Assembly: GCA_013397695.1 (NCBI GenBank)
Contig: VYZI01000388.1
Location: 143,122-207,121, forward strand
Reading direction: 5' to 3'
Length of the DNA: 64,000 nt
Source: Centropus unirufus
Lineage: Eukaryota; Chordata; Aves; Cuculiformes; Centropidae
Shown piece by piece: positions 22,863-36,399 of the stretch. Position 1 is the stretch's first letter. Every line of letters starts with the position of its first letter. The position numbers were made by a program, and so were the translations under genes. The notes beneath the pieces are model-generated. The model searched no databases. It was not told where the DNA came from and saw only the letters and a list, made by a program, of their open reading frames with translations.

Positions 22863-25800
22863 TGCCTATCAAACCAAGCGCACTCAAGAGCCAAAGCACA
22901 CACAACTGCTCTACCCAGGCAATGGGTTAAGAACTGAAGTCAAAAGTTGGAAAGACATTTACAAAAAGTAAATGAAACATCAGTTAAATCATAGAATATA
23001 TGCATAGCAAGATCTATTCTGATTTGTTTTGTCCTCCTCGTCTCAAGCTGAGCCTCAACAGACCTGTTCACCTTCTGGTCGGAATGCCGGATCTGTTCAG
23101 GATCTCAATTTAACAGGACAGCAGCCTGGTGGTCCTCCCTTCTGAGTTCATCCTTCCCTTTCCAAATGACAATCCTTCTGCCCTTTTCCTCCTCCCTCTC
23201 TCTAGCTTTTAAAATTACATTGCCCTAGACAGAGAGCAAAGTATTTTGATAACTCGCGTTTTTTTCTTAGCCAATGGCAACATAGTTTTGACAGCTCATA
23301 AGCCAAATTTGGTTTTAAGAGTTATTTTGACTTGGCTATCTTTCATTCTCAGATTCTGACTCTCCCTACTTCTCACCTTCTCCAAGTCTGCTGTTGAAGC
23401 CTTAATTAGATCATTTTTCTCTGGTGAAGGCTTTAAAAAACTGTCTTACCAACATTCCAGAAATTAGATATAATAAAAATAATTTTTATTTTTTTGTAAT
23501 ACTGCTGTTATTCCCAGAGTTGAGATACTGGAGACCACATGCGAAGCATTAAGAATGGGGGTGATCAACTGTTAACAACATGCATTGTCCAAGCTAATTC
23601 CTTCCATGCCTTTTTTTCTGTCATAAGGATTTTCTGTCATTTCAAGAGAAATGGGAAGACTGAATTCCTTTCCTTCTCATACTGACAACAAGAAATTGGG
23701 AAAACGTTGCATTGCCAGGTTCTTCTTGCATGAAGAAAGAAGTGAAAACCTCTTGTTTGGCTGAAAAGGAGGCTACTGCAGGTGGCTACAACTCGTCCCT
23801 TTTTCTTTTGGCAGTCCCAGTTGGAGATACCCGCCCTGAGGAGCTTCGTGGCTCTGCTCTCCTGATAAACATGAGAAACTTGATGCATGGGAAAAGGGAA
23901 CTTGATGATAGCTTGGCGCGTTCACACCTAGAGAATCAAACTCGGGTCTGTCAGAGACACATGCTCTGACTGCGCTGGTGAAACGTGTCCCACACCGAGC
24001 ACATCACAGCCCCAGTTAAGAGGTTTTATATTTGGCTACTACAAGTTATTCTTTCATCCAGCCTGCACTGAGTTGCTTCAAAGACTTCTATAATCAGGCT
24101 CTGACCACATCATAAGGACAACATGAAGCAGATGATTCGACACGTGAGAATATGACAACACCTCAAACCTCTTGCCATAATCCCAGCCCCGGGACAGCTC
24201 TAAATTGCAAAATTGGCACTTGGGTCTCCCACGCCCTCTACCAGCATTTCAGCCTTAATAGCAATCAGTCTTCATTTGCAGATTTTGATTGTGATGAAGT
24301 TTTTAGCCCACCTGATGTGCTCAGAGCCCGTGGGTCACTCATTCAGCTGCAGAGGCGACCCAGTAGTCACCAGTAAGTCAGCAGTTATGTAAATTCAGCT
24401 GTCAGCCACAATCAAAAGAACTGATAGAAAGCTGCTCCATTACAATTCCCCCATTTCTAGCATTTAACATTCTCCTGTTGAGTTGGATTTTGTTTTGGAA
24501 CGGTGCAGTAATCTGAGTTGATAGCAAGCTGGGAGCGAGCCAGAAAGTGAGTGCTTAACCCAGAACCAGCACCTCTGGGAGTGAAGGCTCCAAGAATCAG
24601 ATGTTCTGCGTTTACATTGCTTCCAACCTCAGGCTGGGGGAGAAAGAGAGATGATGGAAACCATCAATAAGTTCAATTTTAATTTCTCCTTTAACATTTC
24701 TTTTTCCACACTTTATCCAGCTGGGAATATCACACAAATCCTAGGACCATGTTCTTAGCCTCACAAGCTTCAAACTAAGTTATTTAAATGTAGCTCGAAT
24801 TTTAGAAATATCAGTTCATTTGGGGCCTGTCTGGCAGGGACTAGTGGTGCAAGGAAGCTACAACTGGAACGAACCTGGAACAGACAGCAATGATGCTTTT
24901 TGTTTTCTGTGAGTGAGACTGGAGATTTCAGGGCTGCCAAATTTCACGCATTCCCACATCTTTACTATGTGTCACACACTCAGCCAGGCTTCAAGGATTG
25001 ATCGCGTTGGCCATCAGGATATTGTGGAGTTTTTGCCTGGTCTTATCTGAGATATGGTCTCTGTCACATTTTTAATAGTGCTGATCCCTTAAGGCATTAT
25101 TTTCTCTGAGATTTTACTGTCCGCATTGTAGGCAACATACATCTTGTACCCTCACGGAGACATATTTCTTTTTGCCCTGTAATTTAAACCAGAAACCATG
25201 TGATACTGGAAGGACATGGCTTGCTTGCAGTGCATGAAAACATAATAGAGGAACAATATTCTTCTTTTGCATAATGTGTTTCTCTATTTGAGTCCCCTGC
25301 TCTGTGGATGAAGAAATATTGCCCCGTTTGTTATTTGCATTGTTGTGGTACCTAAGAGTGACAGTTCTTGACTCCACCATGCTTCGTTGCACAGAAAGAA
25401 TAGAAAGATCTCCTCCTCCAAGAGCCTGCAATTGAAATACAAGGCAGGAGGCGAGGGGTGGTTACAGGGGGAGAAGCCTGGAGAAATGAGGATGAAATAC
25501 TGGGTGGCATGATGGGAAAAATAAGGTAATGTCAATGTCACACTTTGCCCAGTGCTTTACTGCTCTCAGGTCTTTGGTTTCAAGGAATGCAAATGAAGTC
25601 ATTTTTGGATGTTTATGGGGAGATCCTTTCACACTGAGCAGCAGTACAAATCAGGCATCAGAACGCTTTTGTAATACCATCATTGAGTTTAAAGCTGTTT
25701 GTCTAACATGATTGTAAGAACTACTTAACACTTTCTGAAATCCATGGTGCAACAATGGAGAAACTGCCTCAGAGGTGGCGTAGCTGAACCAAAGAGTGTT

Positions 25801-28800
25801 TACATTGGGCACTTGAGGCTCTGGCTCCAGAGCCACTCTGTGCAGTGTGCCGGACAACGGAAAGGTGCTCCAGGGAGGCAAAGCACCCGTGTTGAATATG
25901 TAAAAACAACCTGAAGTAGAAAGCATGAATAACCCTTCTAAGAATTCATATTAAAGGATATTGACAAGTACTGAAACTTTCCACCCCTTTCCTTTTCAAA
26001 TCCTTCTAGGAATATCTCACCGGGGTATTTATAATCTGCTCAAGGGCATAAATTAATAGAAATTAATAGCACCTTCTAAACCAAATTAGACTATTTAGTT
26101 TACCTCATCTCTATTAAAGTGATTCTACATGGTTTTAACAAAGAAGTTAATTCACATCACTTCTCTTCTTAGGGTATTTTATAGATTATATATAAGGGCC
26201 TGCTGTCTACTTCCTTCCTTCAGCCATATATTTTGTCTGATTTAAATGTGAAGAAAAAACACCAAACCCCACCACCTAAGAAATTCCTACAAAAAAACCC
26301 TCATTTTTGAAAAAAGGAGTGTCACGTATAGTTTAATTCAACCTTTCTGTGGTTTTTTTGGCGTGTTCCTCCCATTTGGGTTTTCATATGGTGCATCACA
26401 GCAGCTCAGTTTACGAAGCCACTTGCAGGGATACAGGTTATAAAAATTCTAAGGAAGTTTGCAATCTTCATAAAAGCAAGTGTCAAAGATGCTCAGAAGA
26501 GTTAAGGTTGGCGATCTAGAGCACGTACACTGTGAAAAGGCCTTAAACGGTGACTTCTTTCGATAATAGAATGTCTTTTTTCTTCTTTTCTGCCAGAAAT
26601 TGCCCCTTTCACTTCTCTAACTTTTTATGTCGATCAGCAGGAGGCCAGGTCACACCTCGTACATGGGGAAGGCTTCACACTTCTGAAATTCACATTTATG
26701 CTGTCAGCCCTTCTTCCACCCAAAAATCCTGGTGGTCGTGTTGCACTGGAGACACGAGAGCTTGTTTTCATGGTGGCTTTCAAGCAGTCCCCACTGAAAT
26801 ATATGGCCTTTTGTGTACGAAAAAAGGCAGTTTACACAGTTGTGTAGAGAAGACCGTATTTTCTTACATTTAGGAACAAAGGCATGTCAGGCTTTATTGA
26901 GCACATCACTAACTATATAACTAGCATTAAACACTCTATTTGCAACTGTTGCTGTGTATTTTGTGTGTGATTATCACCCCTAGATCTGCATCCTATAAAA
27001 AGATATTTCTGTTTGCTTAATTATAAAGCTCTTTATGAACAGGCTCATCTGTAAATAGCTCGGTACAGCTGAAATAGAAATATAATTATAATGAAGGCAG
27101 ATGTTTCCGAGATACTTCTCATGAAACTTGTTCTGAATATACAAAGGGGGAAGGCTTTTCTAACCAGTGGAGTACAGGCCACACATGCTCTAATCATCCA
27201 AAAGTGAGAGGGGCTTCGTGTTGGGGGCAAAATCTAGATAATAATAAAACCAGCAGTAGCAACAACAACAATAATATTTCTAAAACCATATACAGCTGCC
27301 CTTCCCTTTGGTGAACATCCTTCCTGACCCATCAAAGGGCAAAGAAATAACTTTTGTAGCTTATCTTTATGGACTAGTTGCCAGAAAATCCTGGACTTCT
27401 GCAATGCTTTGTTAGAGACTGATGAAATTTTCATAAAGCCACAAAGTTTAGAGCCCCTTGTACACAAATGCAGCTCTTCTGTCTGCCTCATTGTCACTCC
27501 ACGTGCTCTTAAATTATTAAAATCCTGCCAGTGAAACAATGAGACGTTTTTATTATTTTTATTTTGATATCCAGGAACTCATAAAACTACTGAATCCCAT
27601 TGATAATGGAATTCTCCCCATTAGCAGACCCCACCTCTCAGCCAATCCACAGGCTGCCTTCCCTCTCCCTCCCGGTGCCGCTGGCGGTGCCTGGGTGCTG
27701 CAGCCTCTGCCTGCGGGTCCCAGCCCGCAGTCCTCACCTCAGAGGAGCTGCCATCCCGATCCGCTGGTCCCATCGCTAGTGCCCCACCAGCAAAGCCAGT
27801 TGTTTTTCCAATCATGACATGGCACATGAAACTGAATGCCTTAAATTGGCCAGAAAAGAGAGTGTGAAGCAAAATGAACTGTGCAGGATAATTTGAACCG
27901 AGACAGTAACACTCCTCATATCCTTGTCGTGAATTTATTCCAGGCAAAAACTTAGGCCTCTCATTAAAGTTTGCAGAAATGGCGTACGGATAGCTGCTCC
28001 ATGAGACACCAGGGTCTTGATTTTAAAGGGTTGTGAAGGCCTTTTGGTAGCCTGTAATAATTTGGTTCAGTTCCCTTCCTTTGGGGACAAAGTGGCTGTC
28101 GTAAGGCGGCCTCACCTGGCTGTGCAGAATTGGGAATGATCTTTGCAGGAATCCTGGAGCGTAAGGAGCTGCATTAGGGGAGGTGATTCCAGTTCAGAGC
28201 GATTCCTCTTCACACTTAAACAGCGGCGCTTCCTTCTCTTTGCACTGGACACTCCCGTGTGTCATTGCCAGGCCAAGACCCTGCTCCTATGGTGACCGTG
28301 GAATAGTCCAGGCCTTTGGAGGAGGCTTTCCCTACTCCTTTATATCAGGTGTATTTCCATGCTCATTTTATTCCAATTCTCATTTTAAAAGCTCAGACCC
28401 AGGTTGTTCCTCTGCAAAACGCGCCGTGGGCTGAGATTTTTCTAGTCCGGGTGGAGGACTTTGCTCTGTGCTGATGCTGCTCTTTAACAGAGGAGCAACA
28501 ACAGAAAATATCTGCTCTTTTGGGGCATGCGCTTCGCTTCCATTAACAAGAGCAGAGCTCACGTGTGCAGCGAGGGTGGAATGAAGCTCTCGTGCTGTTC
28601 ATGCGTGCGCCTGAGGCCAAGCCTCGGGGCCTAACAAATCAGCCTGGCTTTCTGCTCTCTTCTGGCCTCAAGGGACTCGGTGTAACTTGTCTCCACTTCG
28701 GGGACGGGAAAATGCAGAAATGAGAAGCATTGCGCTTTGCCAGAGAAGTGTTCAGCCTTCAGTCAAATACTAAATGAATGAGATTAAAATTGATGGGGTG

Positions 28801-31800
28801 CTTAATGCCACAGAAACACATTTTATTAATGAAATGAAAAATCCTTTTCAGTTTTATGCACAACAAATGCGCTAAGAAAGGTGATGAAAAATATTTGTGC
28901 ATTAGGAGCTATACATCTTGTGAAAGGAATATAAATGACCCAATTCTCTTTTATGAATGGGAAATCGAGACATGGGGATGTGGTTCATTTTAGCCCTCTC
29001 TTTCTCTCTTACCCCACACCGATACACGAATGGAGCATGGGAGGTTTCTTACCTCTTGGCTCCAGCGCAGAAGTTCTTTTTTCTACATATGCTCAAAACT
29101 TTTGAACTGCATTTCTCCTCAGATTTCTGTGAAATGCCATCCATCGGACTGGTGCTAATAGAGCCTGCCGAGCCCATGCCCATCCTTTGCCCTACCAGCT
29201 GTGGGCAAGACCCGTTCCGTCTCTTTGCATCCCCACCCTCACCTTTTTGCCCATTCTTCGCTGTCCATGGAAGAATTCTTCTTCTGAGAACTTACTGGAA
29301 ACTGAATCCTTAAACAATGAAGGGGTTAAAGGCTTCTCTGCCGAAAGGTTAAATGAAATAATTTAGTGACTAGTCCTTTTACTTATTGAGGAATAAAGTA
29401 GAAAAGATCGAAATTCGACACAAATCAAAAGTGTCTGAAGGTCTCCTTCACTGAAAGAGATATTACCTGTTTTTCACATTCCCCTGTATTTGCCTTTCTA
29501 AACCAAGACTGAGGCCTTGCTGCCTTCCTGAGCTCTTTCACTGTGTTAAATCATGAATACAATTTGTTTTAGCCTGGCGCATTACTGAAAACAGCTCCAA
29601 ACACACCAAAGAACCCCTTTCATCAAGGGTTTCATCAATACAAACTATTTTGTAGTTTGCTACAAATTTGGCTACATAGAACAGCAACCTGATTTGTCAG
29701 TTTTGGAGTAAACCTGCGTTTGACTGCTTAAAACGTTTTGCTGACATTTTTATTTTCCTAACCTGTGTTGTGCTGATGATTGAGCAGAAATGGACGGACT
29801 TCAGAAATGTCTTCCATCGGATTAACAATGGTTTTGCAGATTTGTGAAATTAGGAGAGATTTCCAAAATAGAGGAGGGTCCTTCTGAGGTAAGCTTATTC
29901 TTACCCGTTTTCAGGATGCGCAGAGGTGCATGAAGGCAGAATGAATTACATGGTTTCTGGATTACATTTTCTTCTTGAAAAGACATAGATGGTCCTTTAC
30001 CACATAGAGATACAGATGTGCAACATCATTAGCAAATCTGTGCTTTCCAAACCAGACCAAACAAAAATACCTTCAAAAGAATGAAGGATGTGTTGCTGCA
30101 TTTGCTTCATAACATAGAAAATCAGTTTTTCAGATCTAAAAGTTCCTCACGTCTTGAGCTAAAAACTGTGTAAAGCTCTTGTTAAAATTGTTGAGGATAA
30201 TTTCAGGCATCATTTTCTCAGTTAATTCCACGTCTCCAAATCTCTGACTTCTATGAAGTCCCGATGATGACTTAGGCATGATTGTCAGCCTGTGGACTGA
30301 CCCATTGTTCCTTTATCCAAGCAGGTGTTTCCGCTGCCTGCAGCCGCTCTGTGGGTCCCACGTTGTCTTTGCCCACCCAGCTGGGCACCAGCCATGGCCA
30401 ACACCAGCGCTTGCTTGGCCAGCGCGAATGGATAAGAATGGGCCTGGAATGAGAGGAAACATGGTAGGGCAGCTAATAAAACTATCAAAAATGCCATTAA
30501 CAGTGCATGTGGGACAATAGGAAAATTGTCTATAGAGAGGGAGTAGTCCCAGTACTGAAAAAAATGAAGATCTAAATTTGTCGATTGCTCATTTGCTTTG
30601 GGTACAGCTGACTGATTTAGACTAATGTCAAAGAGCAGATGCTTTCTTCCTATACTTAATATAGATTATTTGAGCTAGAGGAGTGGTGATGTCATACATT
30701 TTTTTGTTTGTTTTTAATTTTCCTTCTCCCTCTAAATAAATAACTGAATATTTTAAAAGAGGACTATAACAAATGCAGTATAATTAGCACTTTAGCAGTT
30801 CTGGAGAAAATGATCCATGTGAAATAGTATCAAACTGTGTTTTGTGAACATTTTAATGTATAATCAACACCATGTAAATAATGAGACTGTTCCCCTTATG
30901 TATTTAGTACCTTTGTTTGAAAAATCAGTGATTTTTTTTTCCTTGACTTGTAATAACCTGTATGCAAAAAAATCTGAACCCTAATGTCAAACCGTGGACC
31001 TCTGGATTTTCTTTATGCCAGTGCTTCTTTGCGTAGGTTTTACACAGTGAAGTGGACAGAAGTTAAGAAGCATTTGGAACATGTTGTTAGAATGGGATAA
31101 AGAAGCCTAGTGGTAATTAAATTAGGCCCATGTTTTGGGATCAACTCATAAGTAAACTAAAATGAGCCTGGTTTTGTGCAGAGTATCCTGTCACTTGCTA
31201 TATATAAAAGAAAATCCTGAATATACTGATTGAATTATATATTGCATGTTATATTTTATCAATTCATGTTTTTATTTGTCTTCTAGTACTAACGTTATAT
31301 ATTGGTTATATAATATACTGTCATTGCAATGCGATATTGATAATGTTATACAGCATAGTACCTTTTAATTGTATATTTCTGTAATATTCCAGATGCTGAC
31401 AAATCTACACAAGTCTGAAAGTTCTGTCCTGTAAAGAAAACCTTCACCAAGGTGTCTGTGAGCTCTGACTGTAAATTTCTGCCCGTGTAGGACACTTCAA
31501 GGAGGAAAGACCTGGACCAGAGCCTTCAGTGGTAAAGGGCAGAGCAGCGGGGAGGGGGACAAGTCAAAGAGGTTTTACAGTGTGGGATCGGGATTGCAAC
31601 AGCTGGGGAGGGCCAGGCGGGTTCTGACATCCGGGGGAACCACTGGGTCGGGAGCTCGTCGGTGAGGAAGGAGAGAGTCGCGGCAGCTGGAACGGAGCTG
31701 GTATTGAGACTTACGATCAGGAGGAATTGGGGGCAGCAGAGCATCTGGAAGCTGATCAGGCAAGGGGCTCGCATCACCTGGGGGATCGGGGAGCGCACAG

Positions 31801-32480
31801 CAGCTGCGAAGGGTCGAGCAAACCCCCCCATGGAATGGAACAGCAGAGCCTGGGGCCGCCTACGGCTTCTTGCTTGGCTTTTTCATCCATTGCTGCTCTC
31901 TGCCTTTCCCTAAATTTCCCTCCCCTTATGTCCAGAAAATGTCTTCGTGCAAAAACACACAGGCAGAAAGAAACAATCTGAATTTCAGAATCAGAATCAG
32001 AAAGAAAAGTGGCCAGCCCTTCCTAGCCAGGAGGTGGCTTGCCCAGGTCAGCGTAATTCTAATTATGGGCTAGTACAAAAATTCCTTTGTCGAACCTATT
32101 GCAGCCACTGCCCTACTGGCTGTACATTGTTGTGGCTTTCCCCAGGAGCTCAGTTAGCCAGAGGGGATAGACCTTCTCCTCCAGGGGGTGAGGAGCCCGT
32201 GAGGAATTGGTTTTGGTGGCATTGCTGTGTGATACTGAGCGGTGTTCACGGCAGGCACCACTGGCGCAGGAAGACCAGGATTTGTGTGTCCTGCACGGTT
32301 TGCACCAGCTCTGGCTGGAATCATGTTTTGCCTGTTCCTCAATAATTTGTTTTCTTACTGCTTTCCCAGCCTCAGATTTTTTTATTTTTTATTTTTTTTA
32401 ATTACATTATTAGATATCACAGGTATGAACGTATATATGACATTTTTTTTCTAAGGGTTTCTTTCCTGCTTTCCTGCTTG
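22863..32480. other. Long non-coding stretch without readable repeats
   Basis: I find no clear interspersed repeat, RNA gene or exon in this nearly 10-kb stretch. Minor features are an AAC/AAT-rich simple stretch at about 27237-27280, a GC-richer patch at 27640-27790, a purine-rich GC-richer segment at 31500-31840, and a T-rich run (TTTTATTTTTT-like) at 32376-32399. A CNE-like AT-rich segment lies at about 28770-28950. The scarcity of repeats is unremarkable for bird intergenic DNA. Confidence 0.5.
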
Positions 32481-32659
32481 AGATTTATTTTTTCTCACAT
32501 TCATGTCCTTCACCCATACTGTGGCTGTCCTGTCTTTTCATCCATTAATTTTAAAAGTGCAATCTTTATGGACAAATAACCGTACTTCCTTACTCTCCAT
32601 AGCTTTTCTCTTTTTCTGTCATTTCTCTATGACCTTTGCTGACTTTTCTAGAAGGCTCT

Positions 32660-32832
32660 CTCCTGCTGCCCCCTTGTTTCTGCACTCCAGTGTTTTGTCT
32701 CACGCCATGTTTCAATTGTAAGCGCACTTTGCAGGGCCCATCTTTTATTTCTGATTTAGATAAGTGCCTGGCATGAGGCCGTCCTTCACAATAGGTCTCA
32801 CAGGTACCAACAAGAATAATAAATGATAGTAA
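32660..32832 (+). mobile_element. L2/MIR-like LINE 3' tail (ancient)
   Basis: The stretch contains ATTGTAAGC, then CAGGGCCCATCTTTTATTTCTG, AAGTGCCTGGCATGAGG, and ends in AATAATAAATGATAGTAAT. This order (TGTAAGCTC..., GCAGGGACCATCTTTT..., AGCGCCTAGCACA..., AATAAATAAT tail) is the hallmark of the conserved 3' end shared by L2-type LINEs and MIR-like SINEs in amniotes. The pyrimidine-rich 150 bp before it (from about 32490) may be more of the same element. No coding capacity remains. Confidence 0.7.
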
Positions 32833-35599
32833 TGAGTTTCATGAAAGCCCTGATTCTTTGCAAAGCTTTGACAAAGTGGGAAATGATGTCACATCCATCA
32901 GGCAGTTGTGAAAAATCCGCCTAGGGTGGAGGGTAAATTGTTGTTCTACCTCTAGAAAAATCTGCAGTACTCTCTTGTGTTTTCCATAACTGCTCATATT
33001 ATTTTTTTCTTCTATAGGCTCTTATTGCTTTCCAGACATGCTGTGCCTCATCTTTGCCAATTGTTGCCATCTGTCCTGATGACATTGTGATGGAGGTTGA
33101 GTGTGTTGCTGAGCTTCTTAATAATGTCACGGTGTCATTTTGTGTTACCTCTGTCACTCTGTCTTCCTTCATCATTTCTTTTTCACGATAGTTAGTCTCA
33201 AGGAATTCTAAGAAAAATGCCTTCTAGATTTAAGTTCTTCTTTCTGCTATCTCTAATATCTCATCTGCTCTCTCCAGCTGCTTTCTGTGTTCTGTATTTA
33301 TTCCAATCCTATTCTATATGCTAGAAAGTGCTGCTTTTAGGACAGATTTTTTTAATTTCCTCTTGGCATTCAGTAACACCCTATTAAGTGGCTGTGTTTA
33401 CACTGCAGTTGTCAATGATCTTTTCCGGGTCCTCTGCTCATTAAGCAATAAATTCAACTTTTCTGGCTAACAGTGTTTTGAACATTTCATGTGGCAATAT
33501 GGAGCCAGTCCCACCGGGAACGGCTTCCTCTTACCAGCCGGCTCCCTCCACGTGCTGTACTCCCTGTTGGGTTTATCTAACTATGTCATCGCGACGAAGG
33601 ATACTTGAAGCAAGCTGTTGCCTCTTTCTTAGTTGCATGCAGGTTGCCAGGGAGCCTGGGGGACCCACCATCTGACATTCATAGCACTCGGCTTCCAGTC
33701 GAATATGTCTGAGAATCCCACTGAAGCGTGGGTTGACAAGTTCCCTCTTGCTTTTTGCAGAATTACTTCTCATCCACAATTAAGGTAATAAAATATTTCT
33801 GCCAGCCTGTTATTTTGTTAGCATTTAGATTGATATCAGTCACTGCAGAATCACAAAAATGGTCTAGAAACAGTTTTTCAAGGACATCTTGTAAATGACT
33901 TTCTTTTATATTGACCTTGGAGATCATTATATCTGAAAAGCCCTGGTTACCTGGGTCACAGAGGAGGAACAATTGTGTGGTTTCCTTCCCTGCCTCTGTG
34001 CTCTCTTTCAGCTTTGATCGAGGTAGATCACATCCAGGAGCAGGGAAATAATTCATCCACAATCTGGGGCTGTACGGGCCCACTGAGACGGAGAGCGAGG
34101 GTGCCGGGTGGTGCCAGCTGTAGCAATGCCTGGGAGATGGGGACCTTCCACCAGGAGCTGGACCGGAACTACCATTCATTTCAAAAAAGGGCACTGAGCA
34201 GGCACCAGAATGAGAATAAGTTTTGGTACTCTTGAATTAGAACAGATTTAGACTTAATTTGACAGAACAGACACTACTATGGTTACTGAAGGTTAACTCT
34301 GGGCAGAGAATGATATCAGAGAGGTGACATGGGAATAAATACAGGGATATAGAAATTTAACACAGCTATTATCTTTATGAAAAAAAGACAAGCTTGACAA
34401 GCATAGAGCATAATAAAAAAGAGGCAGTATCTTTACAGCAGTATCTTTACAGCCATGATGGTCCATGGTGGAGGGGCAGAAAGCAGTGAGCTATGTTAAT
34501 TCTTGATATTCTGGAGGGAGAACTGATATAAATTATAATGCTTGTATGTAAATAACATAAAGTGCCATTATATAAAGTATTGTGTTTTAGTGCTAGTAGG
34601 ATATAAGCCCTATATCTCAAACACGAACCTGAGGGATGTTCATTATTTATAGACCATTAAGTTCCCTCCCTTATACCCTTCTCTGTGTTTGACTCTACCC
34701 CTCGCCCAAGCTCCTGATGTCTTTTGCTCTTTACCTTTTTCTACCAATCTACATCCCGGCTCGTTCTTCCTTCTTTCATAGCCTTCTGCTCTGCACCATC
34801 ACTGACATCAACTCACGACCCATGGAATGCCATAGCTGTGTGCTGCTCGATTCACCCCCTCGACCAGCCCTCAGCTTTGGAAGAACTCTCCAGCTTGCCA
34901 AAGGGCTGTTCACGTGACTCGGCCCTCAAGTTCTTTCCTTTTTGGCCTCTCATCACATACACGAGGCTATTTCAGAAGTCGTTGGCTTTGGCCATCTCCT
35001 CCTCTTACCTCAGCACGACTCTTCCGCCTTTCCACTTGCATAAGGCAAGCCCAGCTTTCCTGGTTTCCAGCGCCGTCAGTGTTGTCGCCCTCTCGTCTGC
35101 ATTCAACAAAAGGGAAGTGCGGATCTGTGTGCCACAGGTAAAGCAAGTGAGAAAGCATGAATTATAGACTGCTCGAGAAAGAGCAGCTGTTGGGTTTGTG
35201 TGCACAGCGAGGTCTGTCTGCTGCTGATCAATAAAAATCAGACTCAGTAGCCATGCTAGTCCAGAGGCCATCTGCGGCCGGAGAGGTAGGAGCTTGCTGA
35301 CCAGGGGAGACCCCGCTGGCCTGAAGGAGCTCGGGGACAGGGCACATGCGTCGAACCCTCAAAAGAGGGACGTGTTCAACTATTGGTGGGTGCTGGCTGG
35401 CAATCCGTGGGCAAAAGCACCCTGCTACCCTGCCTTCCTCTGGGAGGAACGATCTGAGAGTGGAATGCTGGGATGTCCTTGGCTGTGTTGTTAGAGAGAT
35501 GAACTAGCGTGGTAAGCAAAATGGGGATTATTACAAAACTTAGTAGCCAGGAAAGGGGTGGGCATAGAGGGAGAGAGGGGCTGAGGCCAACTCTAAGGG
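32833..35599. other. Non-coding, pyrimidine-biased stretch; possible decayed LINE pieces
   Basis: Much of the + strand is pyrimidine-rich, as the sense strand of L2-type elements often is. A segment at about 33380-33440 with GTCAATGATCT resembles the VND stretch before the reverse transcriptase core, and 34680-35160 could be another decayed segment, but neither is clear enough to call. A two-copy 15-bp direct repeat lies at 34428-34450. No gene was seen. Confidence 0.35.
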
Positions 35600-36340
35600 G
35601 TTCAAGAAGGCAAAGTGTTGGGTCCTGCACGTGGGCCCCGTGTGGCGCTGCAGCCTCGGGGAAGAGCGGCTGCAAAGCTGCTGGAGAAAAGAACCTGTGG
35701 ATGCCGGTCAACAGCTGGTTGAGCATGAGCTGACAGTGTGTCCAGGTGGCCAAGAAGGCCAATAGTATCCTGATTTGTGTCAGAAATCGTGTGGCCACAG
35801 GACCAGGGAAGTGATTCTGCCCCCATACTCGGTGCTGCTGTGGCCGCACCTCGAATACTGGGCAGCTTTGGGACCCACACTAGAAGAAAGGCATTGAGGT
35901 CCTGGGGCATGTCCAGAGAGGGACAACAGCGCTGGTGGAGGGCCTGGAGCACAAGTCGCAGCTGAGGGAACTGGGGTGGTTTAGTTAGGAGGAGGCTGAG
36001 GGGAGACCTCACTGCTCTCTTCAACTACCTGAAAGGGTGTAGAGAGGCGGGTGTTGATTTACCAAGTAACAAGATGAGAGGAAATGGTCTCAAGTTACAC
36101 AAGGGGAGGCTTAAACAAAATATTAGGAAATATTATTCCACTGCAAGGGCTGTCAAGCCCTTGCACTGGGACAGGCTACCCGGAGAAATGGTGAAGTCAC
36201 CGTCCCTGGAGTTACTTAAAACACCTGCAGATCCGGCACTTAGGGGCATGGTTTGGTGCTGGACTTGGCAGCCCTAGATTTATGGTTGGATTCAAAGATC
36301 TTAAAGGTCTTTTCAACTTAAACAATTCTGTGATTCTGTA
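35600..36340 (+). mobile_element. CR1 LINE, 5'-truncated, about 740 bp with 3' tail
   Basis: The sequence follows the terminal CR1 body in order: TTCAAGAAGGCAAAGTG and GGTCCTGCACGTGGG; GGCCAAGAAGGCCAATAG; GAAGTGATTCTGCCCCCATA; CACCTCGAATACTGGGCAGC; the AGAGAGGGACAACAG step; CTGAGGGGAGACCTCACTGC; ACCTGAAAGGGTGTAGAG; and finally GATCTTAAAGGTCTTTTCAA with a degenerate ATTCTGTGATTCTG end. It carries the C-terminal part of ORF2 plus the 3' UTR. Many substitutions and small indels break the frame, so it is inactive. It lies between possible L2-type sequence upstream and the L2-type RT relic downstream. Confidence 0.95.
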
Positions 36341-36399
36341 GTCTCTTAAAGAAGAAAAGGTTATGATGGCTCATCCGTTATTCCTCTTGTGAACCTCGT

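Noticed and set aside
22411..22971. Five overlapping open frames of 100-167 codons
   Set aside because: All are explained by about 70 percent G+C; their Pro/Gly/Ala/Arg-rich composition is frame-independent.
33850..33940. Possible antisense CR1 tail starting GCAGAATCACAAAAATGG
   Set aside because: The sequence after the AATCAC step does not follow the CR1 order, so the resemblance is probably chance.
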